A DNA stretch of 64,000 nucleotides from the NCBI GenBank assembly GCA_028289375.1, contig JANQQK010000008.1, positions 1 through 64,000 on the forward strand, given 5' to 3'. Position numbers and translations under genes: made by a program. This DNA is from Phycisphaerae bacterium (GTDB lineage Bacteria; Planctomycetota; Phycisphaerae; UBA1845). The number at the start of each line of letters is the position of its first letter. Within the stretch, counting starts at the first letter, position 1. Positions 47,487 through 58,039 of the stretch are shown one piece after another. The notes under the pieces were generated by a model. It was not told the origin of the DNA and ran no database searches. It saw only the letters and a list, made by a program, of their open reading frames with translations.

Positions 47487-49166
47487 TCAGACATCCATAT
47501 CCGCCCACTTCCGCGACATCCGCCCGAAGATGAACAACGCAATCGCCGACACAACACCAACCGCAATAAACGGGTACCACACGTTGTGCGGCTGATACTG
47601 GTCCCACAGCAGTTGTGTCGCCTGAACCGCATCCATGCCCATGCGTTCCTGCAGCGCCACGAACGATTCTGAACGACTCACGCCCGCAGCCTCCGCAAGC
47701 GTCTTCATCTCGCCATCCCAGCTCTTGTTCAGATGCTCGGCAATGTACTTCTGCGCAAGAATGGCCTTCTCTCCGAACTTCCCATACGCCCAGCCAGCCA
47801 GGACAGCCCCCACTCCCTGCCCCATCGCGATCGGCAGATTCACATAACCCAGATAGAGTCCCTTCTTGCCCTCCGGTGCGATCAGCGCGAAATACTCATT
47901 CTTCTTCGGACCCGTCAACATTTCGCCAAACGAGAAGAACATCAGGCCCAAAGCAAACAGAAACGCCGACGTCGTCCAACCCGCCACAAACACGCCCATC
48001 GTCGCGCAGATCATGCCACCCAGCATGCACGTCAGCCGCCGCACATTCGCGACCGCATGCCCCACGATCGAAACGAACAACATCACCATGAACGCATTGA
48101 TATTCAGCAAGTGCTCCTGCGAAATCTGCACCCCACGATCCGTCGTCTCCACGAACCGATCACGAATCCACGTCGGGAAGTTGTCCAGAATCGCAACCAC
48201 CCTGCTGCTGTCCACCCAGTCCACGATGAAGTTCGGATGCAGATCCCAGATCTGATACATCATCATCCAGAAGCCGGCGAGAATGACGATGAGCGCAGGC
48301 AAACGAAGCTGCCATTGAAATTGCCCGCCCTCCAGCCACGTCATGAACACCAAGCCGACCGCAAAGACAAGCCAATAACCCCAATGACCATCCACCCACG
48401 GACCCCAGTGACAAACGAGCGCCCCGGCACTCACCAAGGCGCCAACCGCGAACGCCGCGGGACGAATCCGCCCCCCAACGAACCAGTAAGGCCAAATGTT
48501 CGCAATCGTGACGCTGAACACCTTCACGAAACTGTGCGACGTATCCGACCCCGATGAATAATCCTTGTACGTGAACAGCATCAGGTAATTCAGCGATACG
48601 ATCCCCGCACACCCATAAAAGACCCAAGGCCAACTCCACCCCTTCAACGTATGCGCCAAGAACGGACCGATGAACGCCCCGATGTTCACCAACTGATAGA
48701 ACAGCGACCACCCCAGCGACGAATTCTCCTTGTGCAGCGTTTGTGCAATCGTGCCTTGAATGCCCGGCTTGAAGATGGCCGTTCCCGCAGCCAGCGTCAG
48801 TGCACCGATGAAGAATCCGGCGTACGTCGTCTGCGTCGCCATCAGCACGTACCCGATGATCTTGATCGTGATCGACACGAAGATCGTCAGCTTGTACCCA
48901 TACCGATCCGCGTAACCACCGGTGAAGATCGGAAGCAGCGACTGCATCACCGCCCAGCCGGCGTAAATCGATCCCTTCTGTGCCGCCGAGAAGTGCAACC
49001 CACCAGGCTCATCCGCCTGCATGATGTAAATCGGAACCACCACGCGCATCCCGTAGTACGCCAAACGCTCCCACATCTCCATGATGTTGAGCATCCAGAA
49101 CGCGACGGGAAAACTTCCCAATCCCGAGGAATTGGAATTTTGCGGAACGCTCGATGGTTCACTCAT
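47487..49166 (-). CDS. POT/PTR2-family MFS peptide transporter
   Basis: PVAFWMLNIMEMWERLAYYGMRVVVPIYIM...GGYADRYGYKLTIFVSI...FFSFGEMLTGPKKNEYFALIAPEGKKGLYLGYVNLP. Confidence 0.92.
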   Translation of the reverse strand: MSEPSSVPQNSNSSGLGSFPVAFWMLNIMEMWERLAYYGMRVVVPIYIMQADEPGGLHFSAAQKGSIYAGWAVMQSLLPIFTGGYADRYGYKLTIFVSITIKIIGYVLMATQTTYAGFFIGALTLAAGTAIFKPGIQGTIAQTLHKENSSLGWSLFYQLVNIGAFIGPFLAHTLKGWSWPWVFYGCAGIVSLNYLMLFTYKDYSSGSDTSHSFVKVFSVTIANIWPYWFVGGRIRPAAFAVGALVSAGALVCHWGPWVDGHWGYWLVFAVGLVFMTWLEGGQFQWQLRLPALIVILAGFWMMMYQIWDLHPNFIVDWVDSSRVVAILDNFPTWIRDRFVETTDRGVQISQEHLLNINAFMVMLFVSIVGHAVANVRRLTCMLGGMICATMGVFVAGWTTSAFLFALGLMFFSFGEMLTGPKKNEYFALIAPEGKKGLYLGYVNLPIAMGQGVGAVLAGWAYGKFGEKAILAQKYIAEHLNKSWDGEMKTLAEAAGVSRSESFVALQERMGMDAVQATQLLWDQYQPHNVWYPFIAVGVVSAIALFIFGRMSRKWADMDV

Positions 49167-49392
49167 CAGACAGGCTCGTCCTTTCGTGACGATGGCTCGC
49201 GGGTTCAACCAAACGCGCCCCGCCAAACCATCCTCCGATTCGTTCGGATCGTTCATCACGGGACGTCGCGGGCCGAGTCTAGCAACGACCGTTCAGTTTT
49301 CCAAGGCAGCCGAAGATTCGATCGCCCATCCCGAGCGCATCGCTTATCCTCACGGCTGGTAAACGCGCAAACGCAGACAGCGAGCCGACATC

Positions 49393-51756
49393 ATGCCCAA
49401 CATCATCACCCGCTACACGAAATGGCTGCACACGCAATGGCCAGCCGGCACCGTCGAAAAACTCCCCGAAGTGCGCGAAGACGGATCAACCAACGTCCCC
49501 GGCATCTACGTCACCGGCGACCTCACCGGCATCCCACTGCTCAAGTTCTCAGCAGACACCGGCGCCCGCGCCATTCAGACAATCGTGAAAGACAAGGACT
49601 TCCAGAACCTCCGACAGCAATCCCATGACGACACCAAAGACGTCGTCATCATCGGCGGCGGCGTCTCCGGCATGGCCGCCGCCCTCGAAGCCAGCAAGAA
49701 CAACCTCGACTTCGTCCTTCTCGAAGCCAGCGAACCCTTCTCCACCATCGTCAACTTTCCCAAAGCCAAACCCATCTTCACCTACCCGACCGACATGACC
49801 CCCGCCGGCGACCTCCAGTTCACCGCCGAAGTCAAGGAACCCCTCGTCGACGAACTCCGTGAGCAAACTCTCGACAAGGGCATCGAACCGGTCAACGCCC
49901 GCGCCGAAAGCATCAAACGCAAAGGCAAGCTCTTCGAAGTCGTCATCGCAAACGGCGAAAATATCCTCACCCGCCGCGTCATCGTCGCCATAGGCCGATC
50001 GGGCAACTTCCGCAAACTCGGCGTCCCCGGCGAAGACAAGGACAAAGTCTACAACCGACTCCACGACCCCAAGGATTTCTGCGGACAGAATGTCCTCGTC
50101 GTCGGCGGTGGCGACAGCGCCCTCGAATCCGCCATCGCCCTCGCCCAATGCGGATGCAACGTCACCCTCTCCTACCGCAAACCCGAATTCTCACGCCCAA
50201 AACCCGAGAACGTCGAACGCCTACAGGCACTGCAGGCAGACCCGATGGCCGATGTCGAAATCGACGAACCATCTTCCGAACGCGTCACCACCGCTTCGGG
50301 CACCTTCCTCGGCGAACACCGCAAACCCGGTTCCATCACCCTCGCCCTGCCATCCAACGTCAAACAGATCGACGACGACACTGTCACGCTCATCGGCGGC
50401 GACAAAGCCGAACAGACCATCCCCAACAACGCCGTCTTCGCCATGATCGGCCGCGAGCCGCCCCTCGATTTCTTCCGCCGCAGCGGCATCAACATCAGCG
50501 GCGAATGGCGAACCAGCACCAAGCTCTCCTTCGCCGCCTTCATGGCCTTCTGCGTCTTCCTCTACCACTGGAAGAAGGACATCGGCCTGCCAATCAACAA
50601 GTTCTTCGTCAACCGCGGATGGTTCCCCTACAACGTCTCATCATGGTTCGATCGCCTCGGCGAAGCTGCCAGCGACCCAACCACCCTGCTCTACACGCTC
50701 AAGACATCGATGGCCCAGCCCGGCTTCTACTACACCCTCGCCTACTGCGCCTGCGTCGTCATCTTCGGCATCAAACGCATCAAGCGACGCAAGACCCCAT
50801 ACGTCAAGCTACAAACCATCACCCTCATGATCATCCAGTGCCTGCCCCTCTTCATCCTCCCCGAAATCGTCCTGCCCTACGCCGGACGAAATGGCGCCTT
50901 CGCCGAGGGCACGACACTCGCCCCCATCGCCGACCAACTCTTCGAACGCGACGACGACGTTGGCCACGAACGCGCCTACTGGCGCGCATACGGCCTCATC
51001 CTCGCCTGGCCACTCTTCGTCTTCAACGTCTTCACAGATGCACCGATGTGGGGCTGGCTCATCATCAGCCTCATACAAACCTTCATCCTCATACCCACGA
51101 TGATCTACTTCTGGGGCAAAGGTGCGTACTGCGGATGGGTCTGCTCCTGCGGCGCATTGGCCGAAACCCTCGGCGACGCACACCGCCACAAAATGCCCCA
51201 CGGCCCCTTCTACAACCGACTCAACATGGTCGGCCAAGCCGTCCTCGTCTTCGCCGGCATCCTCTTCATCCTCCGCGTCCTCGGCTGGATCATGCCAGGC
51301 TCCGTCTTCCACAACCTCTTCGATCAACTCTTCAGCAAGATCCCGTTCCTCAACTACAAGTGGTCCGTCGACCTGCTGCTCGCCGGCATCCTCGGCGTCG
51401 GCTGCTACTTCTGGTTCTCAGGCCGCGTCTGGTGCCGCTTCGCCTGCCCACTCGCAGCACTCATGCACATCTACGCCCGCTTCTCACGCTTCCGCATCCT
51501 CGCAGATAAGAAAAAGTGCATCTCCTGCAACGTCTGCACCTCCGTCTGCCACCAGGGCATCGACATCATGAGCTTCGCCAACAAGGGACTGCCCATGGAA
51601 GACCCCGAATGCGTCCGATGCAGCGCCTGCGTGCAGTCATGCCCCACCGGCGTCCTCGAATTCGGACAGATCAACCGACAGACCGGACAGGTCATCAGCC
51701 GCGACAGCCTCGTCGCATCACTCGTTCGCGAACGCGAAGGAGCAAACCCATCATGA
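49393..51756 (+). CDS. Fusion of pyridine-nucleotide flavoprotein to NapH/CcoG-like membrane 4Fe-4S electron-transfer module
   Basis: VVIIGGGVSGMAAALEASKNNLDFVLLEA, VLVVGGGDSALESAIALAQCGCNVTLSYR; C-terminal TMs, WCRFACPLAALMHIY, CISCNVCTSVCHQGIDI, CVRCSACVQSCPTGVLEF. Confidence 0.92.
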   Translation: MPNIITRYTKWLHTQWPAGTVEKLPEVREDGSTNVPGIYVTGDLTGIPLLKFSADTGARAIQTIVKDKDFQNLRQQSHDDTKDVVIIGGGVSGMAAALEASKNNLDFVLLEASEPFSTIVNFPKAKPIFTYPTDMTPAGDLQFTAEVKEPLVDELREQTLDKGIEPVNARAESIKRKGKLFEVVIANGENILTRRVIVAIGRSGNFRKLGVPGEDKDKVYNRLHDPKDFCGQNVLVVGGGDSALESAIALAQCGCNVTLSYRKPEFSRPKPENVERLQALQADPMADVEIDEPSSERVTTASGTFLGEHRKPGSITLALPSNVKQIDDDTVTLIGGDKAEQTIPNNAVFAMIGREPPLDFFRRSGINISGEWRTSTKLSFAAFMAFCVFLYHWKKDIGLPINKFFVNRGWFPYNVSSWFDRLGEAASDPTTLLYTLKTSMAQPGFYYTLAYCACVVIFGIKRIKRRKTPYVKLQTITLMIIQCLPLFILPEIVLPYAGRNGAFAEGTTLAPIADQLFERDDDVGHERAYWRAYGLILAWPLFVFNVFTDAPMWGWLIISLIQTFILIPTMIYFWGKGAYCGWVCSCGALAETLGDAHRHKMPHGPFYNRLNMVGQAVLVFAGILFILRVLGWIMPGSVFHNLFDQLFSKIPFLNYKWSVDLLLAGILGVGCYFWFSGRVWCRFACPLAALMHIYARFSRFRILADKKKCISCNVCTSVCHQGIDIMSFANKGLPMEDPECVRCSACVQSCPTGVLEFGQINRQTGQVISRDSLVASLVREREGANPS

Positions 51757-52481
51757 AACCAGCCGCAACGACCACCACAGCCGCCCTGATCATCGGCACA
51801 ACGATCAACACCGCCCACGCCGTCGACCACAGCCAACTCGACGCCATCCTCCGCGCCAACGTCCGCAACGAACGCGTCGACTACGCCAACATCAGAGACA
51901 ACCACAAGTCGACATTGTCCGCATACCTCGACACGCTCGCCAAGGTCGACCCCGCAGACCTCCCCCGCAACGAACAACTCGCCTATTACATCAACCTCTA
52001 CAACGCCACCGTCATCCACACCATCCTCGACCGCTACAATCCCGGCTACTCCGTCTCCGAAGACAACTTCAAAATCTTCGACGAAAAACATTGCCGCACC
52101 GCCACCGCCACCGCCACCTTCAGCCTCAATCACCTCGAAAACAAAATCATCCGCCCCACCTTTAAAGACCCCCGCATCCACGCCGCCCTCAACTGCGCCG
52201 CCGCCTCCTGCCCACCGATTCACAATCGCGCATTCACCAGCGCAACGCTAGACGCCACCCTAACGCACCTCATGCGAGCGTTCGTCAACGACGCGTCGCG
52301 AAACACGATCGACATGAAGTCACGCACGCTCACACTCAGCAAAATCTTCGAATGGTACGCCGTCGATTTCGGCGACAAGAAAGGCCTCGCCAAGTACGTC
52401 AACCAATACACCGACAAGGACGTCAGCAGTTACACCGTCACGTTTCAGGATTATTCCTGGAAACTCAACGACACAATGTAA
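51753..52481 (+). CDS. DUF547 family exported protein (copy 1)
   Basis: LDAILRANVRNERVDYANIRDNHKSTLSAYLDTLAKVDPADLPRNEQLAYYINLYNATVIHTIL...DPRIHAALNCAAASCPPI. Confidence 0.92.
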   Translation: MKPAATTTTAALIIGTTINTAHAVDHSQLDAILRANVRNERVDYANIRDNHKSTLSAYLDTLAKVDPADLPRNEQLAYYINLYNATVIHTILDRYNPGYSVSEDNFKIFDEKHCRTATATATFSLNHLENKIIRPTFKDPRIHAALNCAAASCPPIHNRAFTSATLDATLTHLMRAFVNDASRNTIDMKSRTLTLSKIFEWYAVDFGDKKGLAKYVNQYTDKDVSSYTVTFQDYSWKLNDTM

Positions 52482-52556
52482 CAAACACGTTTTCACTTTC
52501 GTCGCGACGGCAAATCCAATATCATCGTTCTGTCGCAGCCAAAGGAGACGTGGCCC

Positions 52557-53555
52557 ATGCGTATCCCACATCTCATCCGTTCAGCCTGCCTGCTGACAGC
52601 GCTTCCCCTACAGATTGCATTCGCCGATCCCCCGACCGTCGACCACGCTGCGTTCGACAAAATCCTCAAGGAAAACGTCCACGGCGACCGCGTCGACTAC
52701 CTCAACATCCGCGCCAACCACTGGCGCGAGTTCTACGACTACTTCGATCACATCCGCAGCATTGACCCCAGATCCCTCGAACGCGACGAACGCCTCGCCC
52801 TTTACATCAACCTGTACAACGCCAGCATCATCAGAACGGTCATGGAGGAGTATTTCGAGGGATACCATTTCCATACTGACTACAGAATGGTTCCGCGCGC
52901 AAGAGAGATCGAACCGGCTGAATCAGAGCGGCGGATGTACACACAGCCGCGGTTCTACCCGGGCTTCATCACGCAGGACTCCATGTCCACGTTCCCGGAA
53001 TTCCGCACCCTCATCACCCTCGGCGAATTCATCGAACCCCGCGCCCACGCCGCCCTCTGCGACGCCAACCGCACATCACCGAGGCTGCGCAACCACGCAT
53101 ACACCGGCGACAAGATCCACGACCAACTCAACGACGCCATGCGCGACTTCCTCAACGATCCCAAACGCAACCGCATCGACACCCACATAGGCCAAGCCCG
53201 CCTCAACCCCCTCTTCAAGAAGCACAAACGCCAGTTCGGCTCAGACGAGGACTTCCGCTACTTCATCAGCCACTTCTCCGGCATCAATGTTTCCGTCCAC
53301 AACATCACCTACCTGAAAGCAGACGACCGCCTCAACTTCATCCCGCCCCGCGACGGCGAATGGATCACAGCAACCCGTCAGGTCGAATACTTCCAAAAAC
53401 CCGGCGGCACCGCGTCGATCTGGGAAATCCCACGTTTCACTGTGCTGTTCGTCCTCGGCCGCGACGGCAACCTGATCCAGGTCTATAACCCCCGTTCGAA
53501 CGACGCCGTCTGGATCACGGCCGAGCACACCCGACCGACAAAATGGACGCCATAA
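52557..53555 (+). CDS. DUF547 family exported protein (copy 2)
   Basis: FDKILKENVHGDRVDYLNIRANHWREFYDYFDHIRSIDPRSLERDERLALYINLYNASIIRTVM...EPRAHAALCDANRTSPRLRN. Confidence 0.88.
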   Translation: MRIPHLIRSACLLTALPLQIAFADPPTVDHAAFDKILKENVHGDRVDYLNIRANHWREFYDYFDHIRSIDPRSLERDERLALYINLYNASIIRTVMEEYFEGYHFHTDYRMVPRAREIEPAESERRMYTQPRFYPGFITQDSMSTFPEFRTLITLGEFIEPRAHAALCDANRTSPRLRNHAYTGDKIHDQLNDAMRDFLNDPKRNRIDTHIGQARLNPLFKKHKRQFGSDEDFRYFISHFSGINVSVHNITYLKADDRLNFIPPRDGEWITATRQVEYFQKPGGTASIWEIPRFTVLFVLGRDGNLIQVYNPRSNDAVWITAEHTRPTKWTP

Positions 53556-53690
53556 TCCACCCGCCTTGTTGCAGCGCCTGCATTTCATGAACGCAAGCAT
53601 GATGACGTCACCGCAACCACTGCATCAAGTCGCCCACTGCCAGACAATAGCAACTGTCCGGTCCTGACGTGGAAGCATGACGATTCACCA

Positions 53691-55196
53691 TCAACGCAGA
53701 ACATACAAATCCCCCCATCGATCCCACACGTTGTCGCCCGGATCGGTCGCCGGCAAGTCTCGGTCACGCGGCACCAGAACAACGTTTCGCCCGCACGCCG
53801 CGTACCCATCAATCTCGCACCCGTCCGGACGCGCCACCACATCCACCCCCGACTTCCTGTCCGCATGCAGGCGATATGCAATCGCAAAACTCGCCATCGT
53901 GTCCTCGTAAACGATCACGCCATCATCCCCAGCCATGAACGACGCCTCGAGACTCATCCGATCAGCCGACCGCTCCACAAACGCCCATGGCACGAACAGG
54001 TAAACGTAGTCATCGCGATACGGCTTGTTCCGTGCGATACCATCCAACACCCCCATCCGCCTCGTCAGCATCGGCATGACGGCGTAGTACACCGGCGTAA
54101 TGGCCGTCATCAGAAACATCAGCACCAACAATCGCCGACGACGAACGTCCGGCCCCCGCATCAGCAACGCAAACCCAACACCCCCCAATACCGCAATCAG
54201 TACATACGTCGGCAGGAAAAACGTATACTGATCCGCCACGGGATAACGACAGGCAAACCCCGCATGCATCACCATCGCCCCCAGCAGGTACCGATTCGTC
54301 ACCCGGGGCACAATCGACCGTTGCATCACGCCCATGATCGCCGCCGGCAACATTGAGTTCGGAAAACAGAACAGCACGAACCCGACCGACACCACCGCAA
54401 CCCGCGCAGACAATGACACATTCAACACTTCATCGGCATAGCCATTGCCGAACAACGCCGCCGACATCGTTCTCCAAAACGGGTCGCCACGCAGCAAAGC
54501 ATGTATCACATAGCCACCATATAGACCCGCCCCCACAATCCATAGCCCAACCCCCACCGCCACGACCCGAAACAACGCCTCCCGCCGCCAGCCATCCACC
54601 AGCAACACGCTGCCCAATACCGGCAACGACAACAGCGCCTGAACATGATTCGACACCCCCAGTCCGTTCACCAGCATCCCCCACCACAACCACTTGACCG
54701 CGCCCGTTCTGCCATAGAACACCACGCAGAGAATCTCCAACGCCAACAGCGCCGTCGATACCGTGTACACCTCTGCGATCGCCGACATCTGCCAGAACGT
54801 GTGCGCCACCGACAACGTGAACCCGGCATACACACCGGCCTTCCGCGACCCCGTCAACGCACAAACGCACGCAAACACAAGCCCCACCGTCACCGCCCCG
54901 AACACGGAACTCACCAACGCCACCGCATGCGGAGACGGCACCAACCCAAGCGAGTCCGCAATCCGGCAAAGATGAAAATGCAGCGGATGCACCAACGCCA
55001 ACCCGTACGTATTCTCCGGCTCGTTTGTTACCACCCGCAACACGTACGCCCCACGATCCTGCCACTGAATCGCACGGGCAGCCGTCCCCCCATACAACAA
55101 CAACGCAAACGAAAACACGCAGAACAACACCATCCCGTTGCCGGCGCGCAACGGTTCCCTCCCCGCGCTCAGCGCAGGCGCACAGCGTGACACCAT
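53691..55196 (-). CDS. Polytopic membrane protein, DUF2723 / GT39-like
   Basis: ~10 hydrophobic helices; NEPENTYGLALVHPLHFHL; SVAHTFWQMSAIAEVYTVSTALLALEILCV. Confidence 0.75.
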   Translation of the reverse strand: MVSRCAPALSAGREPLRAGNGMVLFCVFSFALLLYGGTAARAIQWQDRGAYVLRVVTNEPENTYGLALVHPLHFHLCRIADSLGLVPSPHAVALVSSVFGAVTVGLVFACVCALTGSRKAGVYAGFTLSVAHTFWQMSAIAEVYTVSTALLALEILCVVFYGRTGAVKWLWWGMLVNGLGVSNHVQALLSLPVLGSVLLVDGWRREALFRVVAVGVGLWIVGAGLYGGYVIHALLRGDPFWRTMSAALFGNGYADEVLNVSLSARVAVVSVGFVLFCFPNSMLPAAIMGVMQRSIVPRVTNRYLLGAMVMHAGFACRYPVADQYTFFLPTYVLIAVLGGVGFALLMRGPDVRRRRLLVLMFLMTAITPVYYAVMPMLTRRMGVLDGIARNKPYRDDYVYLFVPWAFVERSADRMSLEASFMAGDDGVIVYEDTMASFAIAYRLHADRKSGVDVVARPDGCEIDGYAACGRNVVLVPRDRDLPATDPGDNVWDRWGDLYVLR

Positions 55197-55484
55197 CTGT
55201 TCACACTCCCTCTAAATTTTCACTGCGATGGAAATGACGAATCCGACCAGACCCGAAGCCTCCACACGGGTCTGATCGATGCTATTGACAAGTTTGCACG
55301 AATTCGAACGCCGCCAGTCAATTGATCCCGTTAGTGAATTTCGGAACGTTATCGCAGCGGCGCCAATCACCACCCAACACCCCATCTCCCAATATCCTTT
55401 GCATCGAACCGGCGAAGTTGCTAACCTCAGTTCCGCTGAAATCCGCTGTTCCGGCGAGCCGTCGGCCAACAGGAGTGACACGCC

Positions 55485-57311
55485 ATGTCCCACTGGTGCT
55501 TCTCGATGCGACACGCGTTGACGATCATCGTGCTACTTACGATCGCCCCCATCATCACCGCCCACCCCATGGACCTGCCCGCCCCCGACCCGGGTCCACC
55601 CGAAAACCCACTCGGCGAATGCGACATGATGGAAGGTGAACCCATCTGCAACAGCAGCTACATCGACATGTTCAATGGTGGCTGCGACGGCGTTGTCGAA
55701 GCCTTCTCAGATATCGAGTTTGACCAGGTCGTCTGCGGCCGCACCGGCGTCTTCAAGGGACAGGATGCCTTCCGCGATTCCGACTGGTACCGAATCGACA
55801 TCGACCACCCCATGATCATCACCTGGACCGTCGAAGCCCACTTCCCCGTCGACGCCGCCATCATCAAAGGCGACATCCCCTGCGACCTCGGACCTCCCCT
55901 GCTCGGCTCGCGCGAAGCGCGCGGCGTCGGCGAAATCCGACACGCCATCATCTCAGAACCCGTCCAGCCCGGAACCTACTGGCTCTTCCTCGCTCCTTCA
56001 GACGCCAACGACTTCGCCACATGCGGCGCATCCTACAAAGCCATGCTCACCAGCGAAGAATGGGAAGATCCCGTCGAACCAGCTGAGGAAGGATTCGCCA
56101 ACGAGATCGAACTTGTCAGCCATTGGGACGACCAGCCCGAAGATCACCTCACCGCCGATCTCTGGGCCGACGATCGCGGCTATGTCTATCTGGGCAACCG
56201 TCTCGGCGCCTCGGTGGACATCGTCGACGTCAATGACCCGTTGAATCCGCAGTATGTCACCACCTACGTCGTCAACCCGCCCAACGATGACGCCCTCGCC
56301 GTCGACGTCAAAGTCGGCGACGACCTCATGTTCGTCGCGCTCGACCGCGGCGGTTTTGACGGCGTCCAGATCGTCGACGTCCGCGATCCTGCAAACCCCC
56401 AATACCTCACCGGCATCCAGATCGTCGGCTACAACAACGTCCACAACACGTTCTACGACAACGGCTACCTCTACATGGTCAACAGCTTCACCCCGACCAT
56501 GGTCGTCATCGACCTCACCGATTACGACCCCGACAACCCACCCGCCGTCATCACCGAAGCCAAGTGGACCGTAGAAAACATCGGCAACTTCTTCGTTCAC
56601 GACGTCTCCATCATCAATGGCCGCGCATACTGCAGCGCCTGGGATGGCGGCGTCTGGGTCTACGACGTCCGCTTCCCGCAGTTCGAACCCCCCTTCCGCC
56701 TCAACTGGGCCCTCGGAGACAACACCCACGCCGCATGGGCCACCGAAGACGGAAGATGGATCGTCACCGGCGAGGAACGCAACAACGGAGGCCCCATCAA
56801 GCTCTACGAAGTCGAAGACAACAACCACGGCACCCACATCACCCACGTCTTCACCTACGCCATCCCCATCTCAGAATCCGTCAGCACACACAACACCTAC
56901 ATCGTCGGCCGAAGACTCTACGTCTCCTGGTACTCCGCAGGCCTCATGGTCTTCGACATCGTCCCCGAAACGAAGTCGCTCAAACTCGTCGGCCAATACG
57001 ACACCTCCACCGCCCCCTCCACACCGCAGGGTTTCGTCGGCGCATGGGGGGTCTACCCCTTCAATGGCCGCGACAAGGTGTTCGTCAGCGACAAGGAGAC
57101 CCATCTCTGGGCTTTCGACGTCCACATCCCCGCTTCCGGCGATTACGACGGAAACGCCATCGTCAACGCCCCGGACTACGCCGCCTTCCTGACATGCCAA
57201 TCCGCACCGGGACAGGCCTACGTCGAGACCGACTGCGATGTCTTCGACTTCGACACCGACAACGACGTCGACTTCGCAGACTTCGCCAAACTGCAGGATT
57301 TGTTCGAGTGA
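55485..57311 (+). CDS. Secreted LVIVD-repeat protein with C-terminal dockerin-like EF-hand pair
   Basis: VYLGNRLGASVDIVDVNDPLNPQYVTTY / LMFVALDRGGFDGVQIVDVRDPANPQYLTGI; C-terminal SGDYDGNAIVNAPDYAAFLTC...DFDTDNDVDFADFAKLQDLFE. Confidence 0.88.
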   Translation: MSHWCFSMRHALTIIVLLTIAPIITAHPMDLPAPDPGPPENPLGECDMMEGEPICNSSYIDMFNGGCDGVVEAFSDIEFDQVVCGRTGVFKGQDAFRDSDWYRIDIDHPMIITWTVEAHFPVDAAIIKGDIPCDLGPPLLGSREARGVGEIRHAIISEPVQPGTYWLFLAPSDANDFATCGASYKAMLTSEEWEDPVEPAEEGFANEIELVSHWDDQPEDHLTADLWADDRGYVYLGNRLGASVDIVDVNDPLNPQYVTTYVVNPPNDDALAVDVKVGDDLMFVALDRGGFDGVQIVDVRDPANPQYLTGIQIVGYNNVHNTFYDNGYLYMVNSFTPTMVVIDLTDYDPDNPPAVITEAKWTVENIGNFFVHDVSIINGRAYCSAWDGGVWVYDVRFPQFEPPFRLNWALGDNTHAAWATEDGRWIVTGEERNNGGPIKLYEVEDNNHGTHITHVFTYAIPISESVSTHNTYIVGRRLYVSWYSAGLMVFDIVPETKSLKLVGQYDTSTAPSTPQGFVGAWGVYPFNGRDKVFVSDKETHLWAFDVHIPASGDYDGNAIVNAPDYAAFLTCQSAPGQAYVETDCDVFDFDTDNDVDFADFAKLQDLFE

Positions 57312-57370
57312 CAACGGGGCGCGGTTGGCACTGACCGCGTCAAATCCACAGCAGCGATCCCGCCATCTCC

Positions 57371-57400
57371 TGTAGCGCCACCCCTTGTGGGTGGCGGGAA
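57371..57400. repeat. Dispersed palindrome TGTAGCGCCACCCCTTGTGGGTGGCG (copy 1)
   Basis: CCACCC-cttgt-GGGTGG core; further copies near 60454, 60950 and 61142. Confidence 0.7.
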
Positions 57401-57523
57401 GGCGGATCGCGGCTTCCACACACGCGATCGAATTCAGGCACATTCCATCTCCACACGCCCGCTATAAACAACATCCCCCTCTATACTGGCCCCGGACCCG
57501 CCGAAAAGTACAATGAAGACGAC

Positions 57524-58018
57524 ATGACCACCCCGACCCCACCAACAATCCGTCTTTGCCCACGCTGCGACAGCCTCGCTCGACCAGATGCCAAATTCTG
57601 CGCCATGTGCGGCCTGTCACTCACACCGGGCGTCAACAACACCCTTGCCCCCGGAACCATCGCACATCCGCACCCGTCACCGACACCCGAGAACCACGAA
57701 CCAGTCGCCGACGCCACAAATCTCCATTACCGGACCGAATCCGCATGGGGCGGCCAACGCCTCCTCGGGACCGAGAACATCGGCGTGGTCATCCACAACA
57801 CAGGTTATCCCCTTCGCAACGTCATCCTCCGCATCCGGGGGTTCGATGATAAGAAAACCGAAATCTTCAGCGTCGACTCCGAAATGAAACGACTCGAAAC
57901 CGACGAGCCGACAACAACAGAAGTCGCGTCCTACGACATACCATCCGCCCCTGAAGGCATCACGGTATCGCTCGTATCCGCAGACTTCGCACCATTCGAT
58001 GAACCATCCGCCCGGTAG
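57524..58018 (+). CDS. Zinc-ribbon protein with C-terminal beta-rich domain, hypothetical
   Basis: RLCPRCDSLARPDAKFCAMCGLSL double CxxC; NIGVVIHNTGYPLRNVILRIRGFDDKKTEIFSV. Confidence 0.75.
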   Translation: MTTPTPPTIRLCPRCDSLARPDAKFCAMCGLSLTPGVNNTLAPGTIAHPHPSPTPENHEPVADATNLHYRTESAWGGQRLLGTENIGVVIHNTGYPLRNVILRIRGFDDKKTEIFSVDSEMKRLETDEPTTTEVASYDIPSAPEGITVSLVSADFAPFDEPSAR

Positions 58019-58039
58019 CGGAAGAAAGGAGTGCCCGCC

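Noticed and set aside
47733-48557. 274-aa plus-strand ORF, His/Arg-rich
   Set aside because: Shadow of the POT-family transporter on the minus strand.
50148-51509. 453-aa plus-strand ORF, Arg/His/Pro-rich
   Set aside because: Alternative frame of the flavoprotein/4Fe-4S fusion in high-GC DNA.
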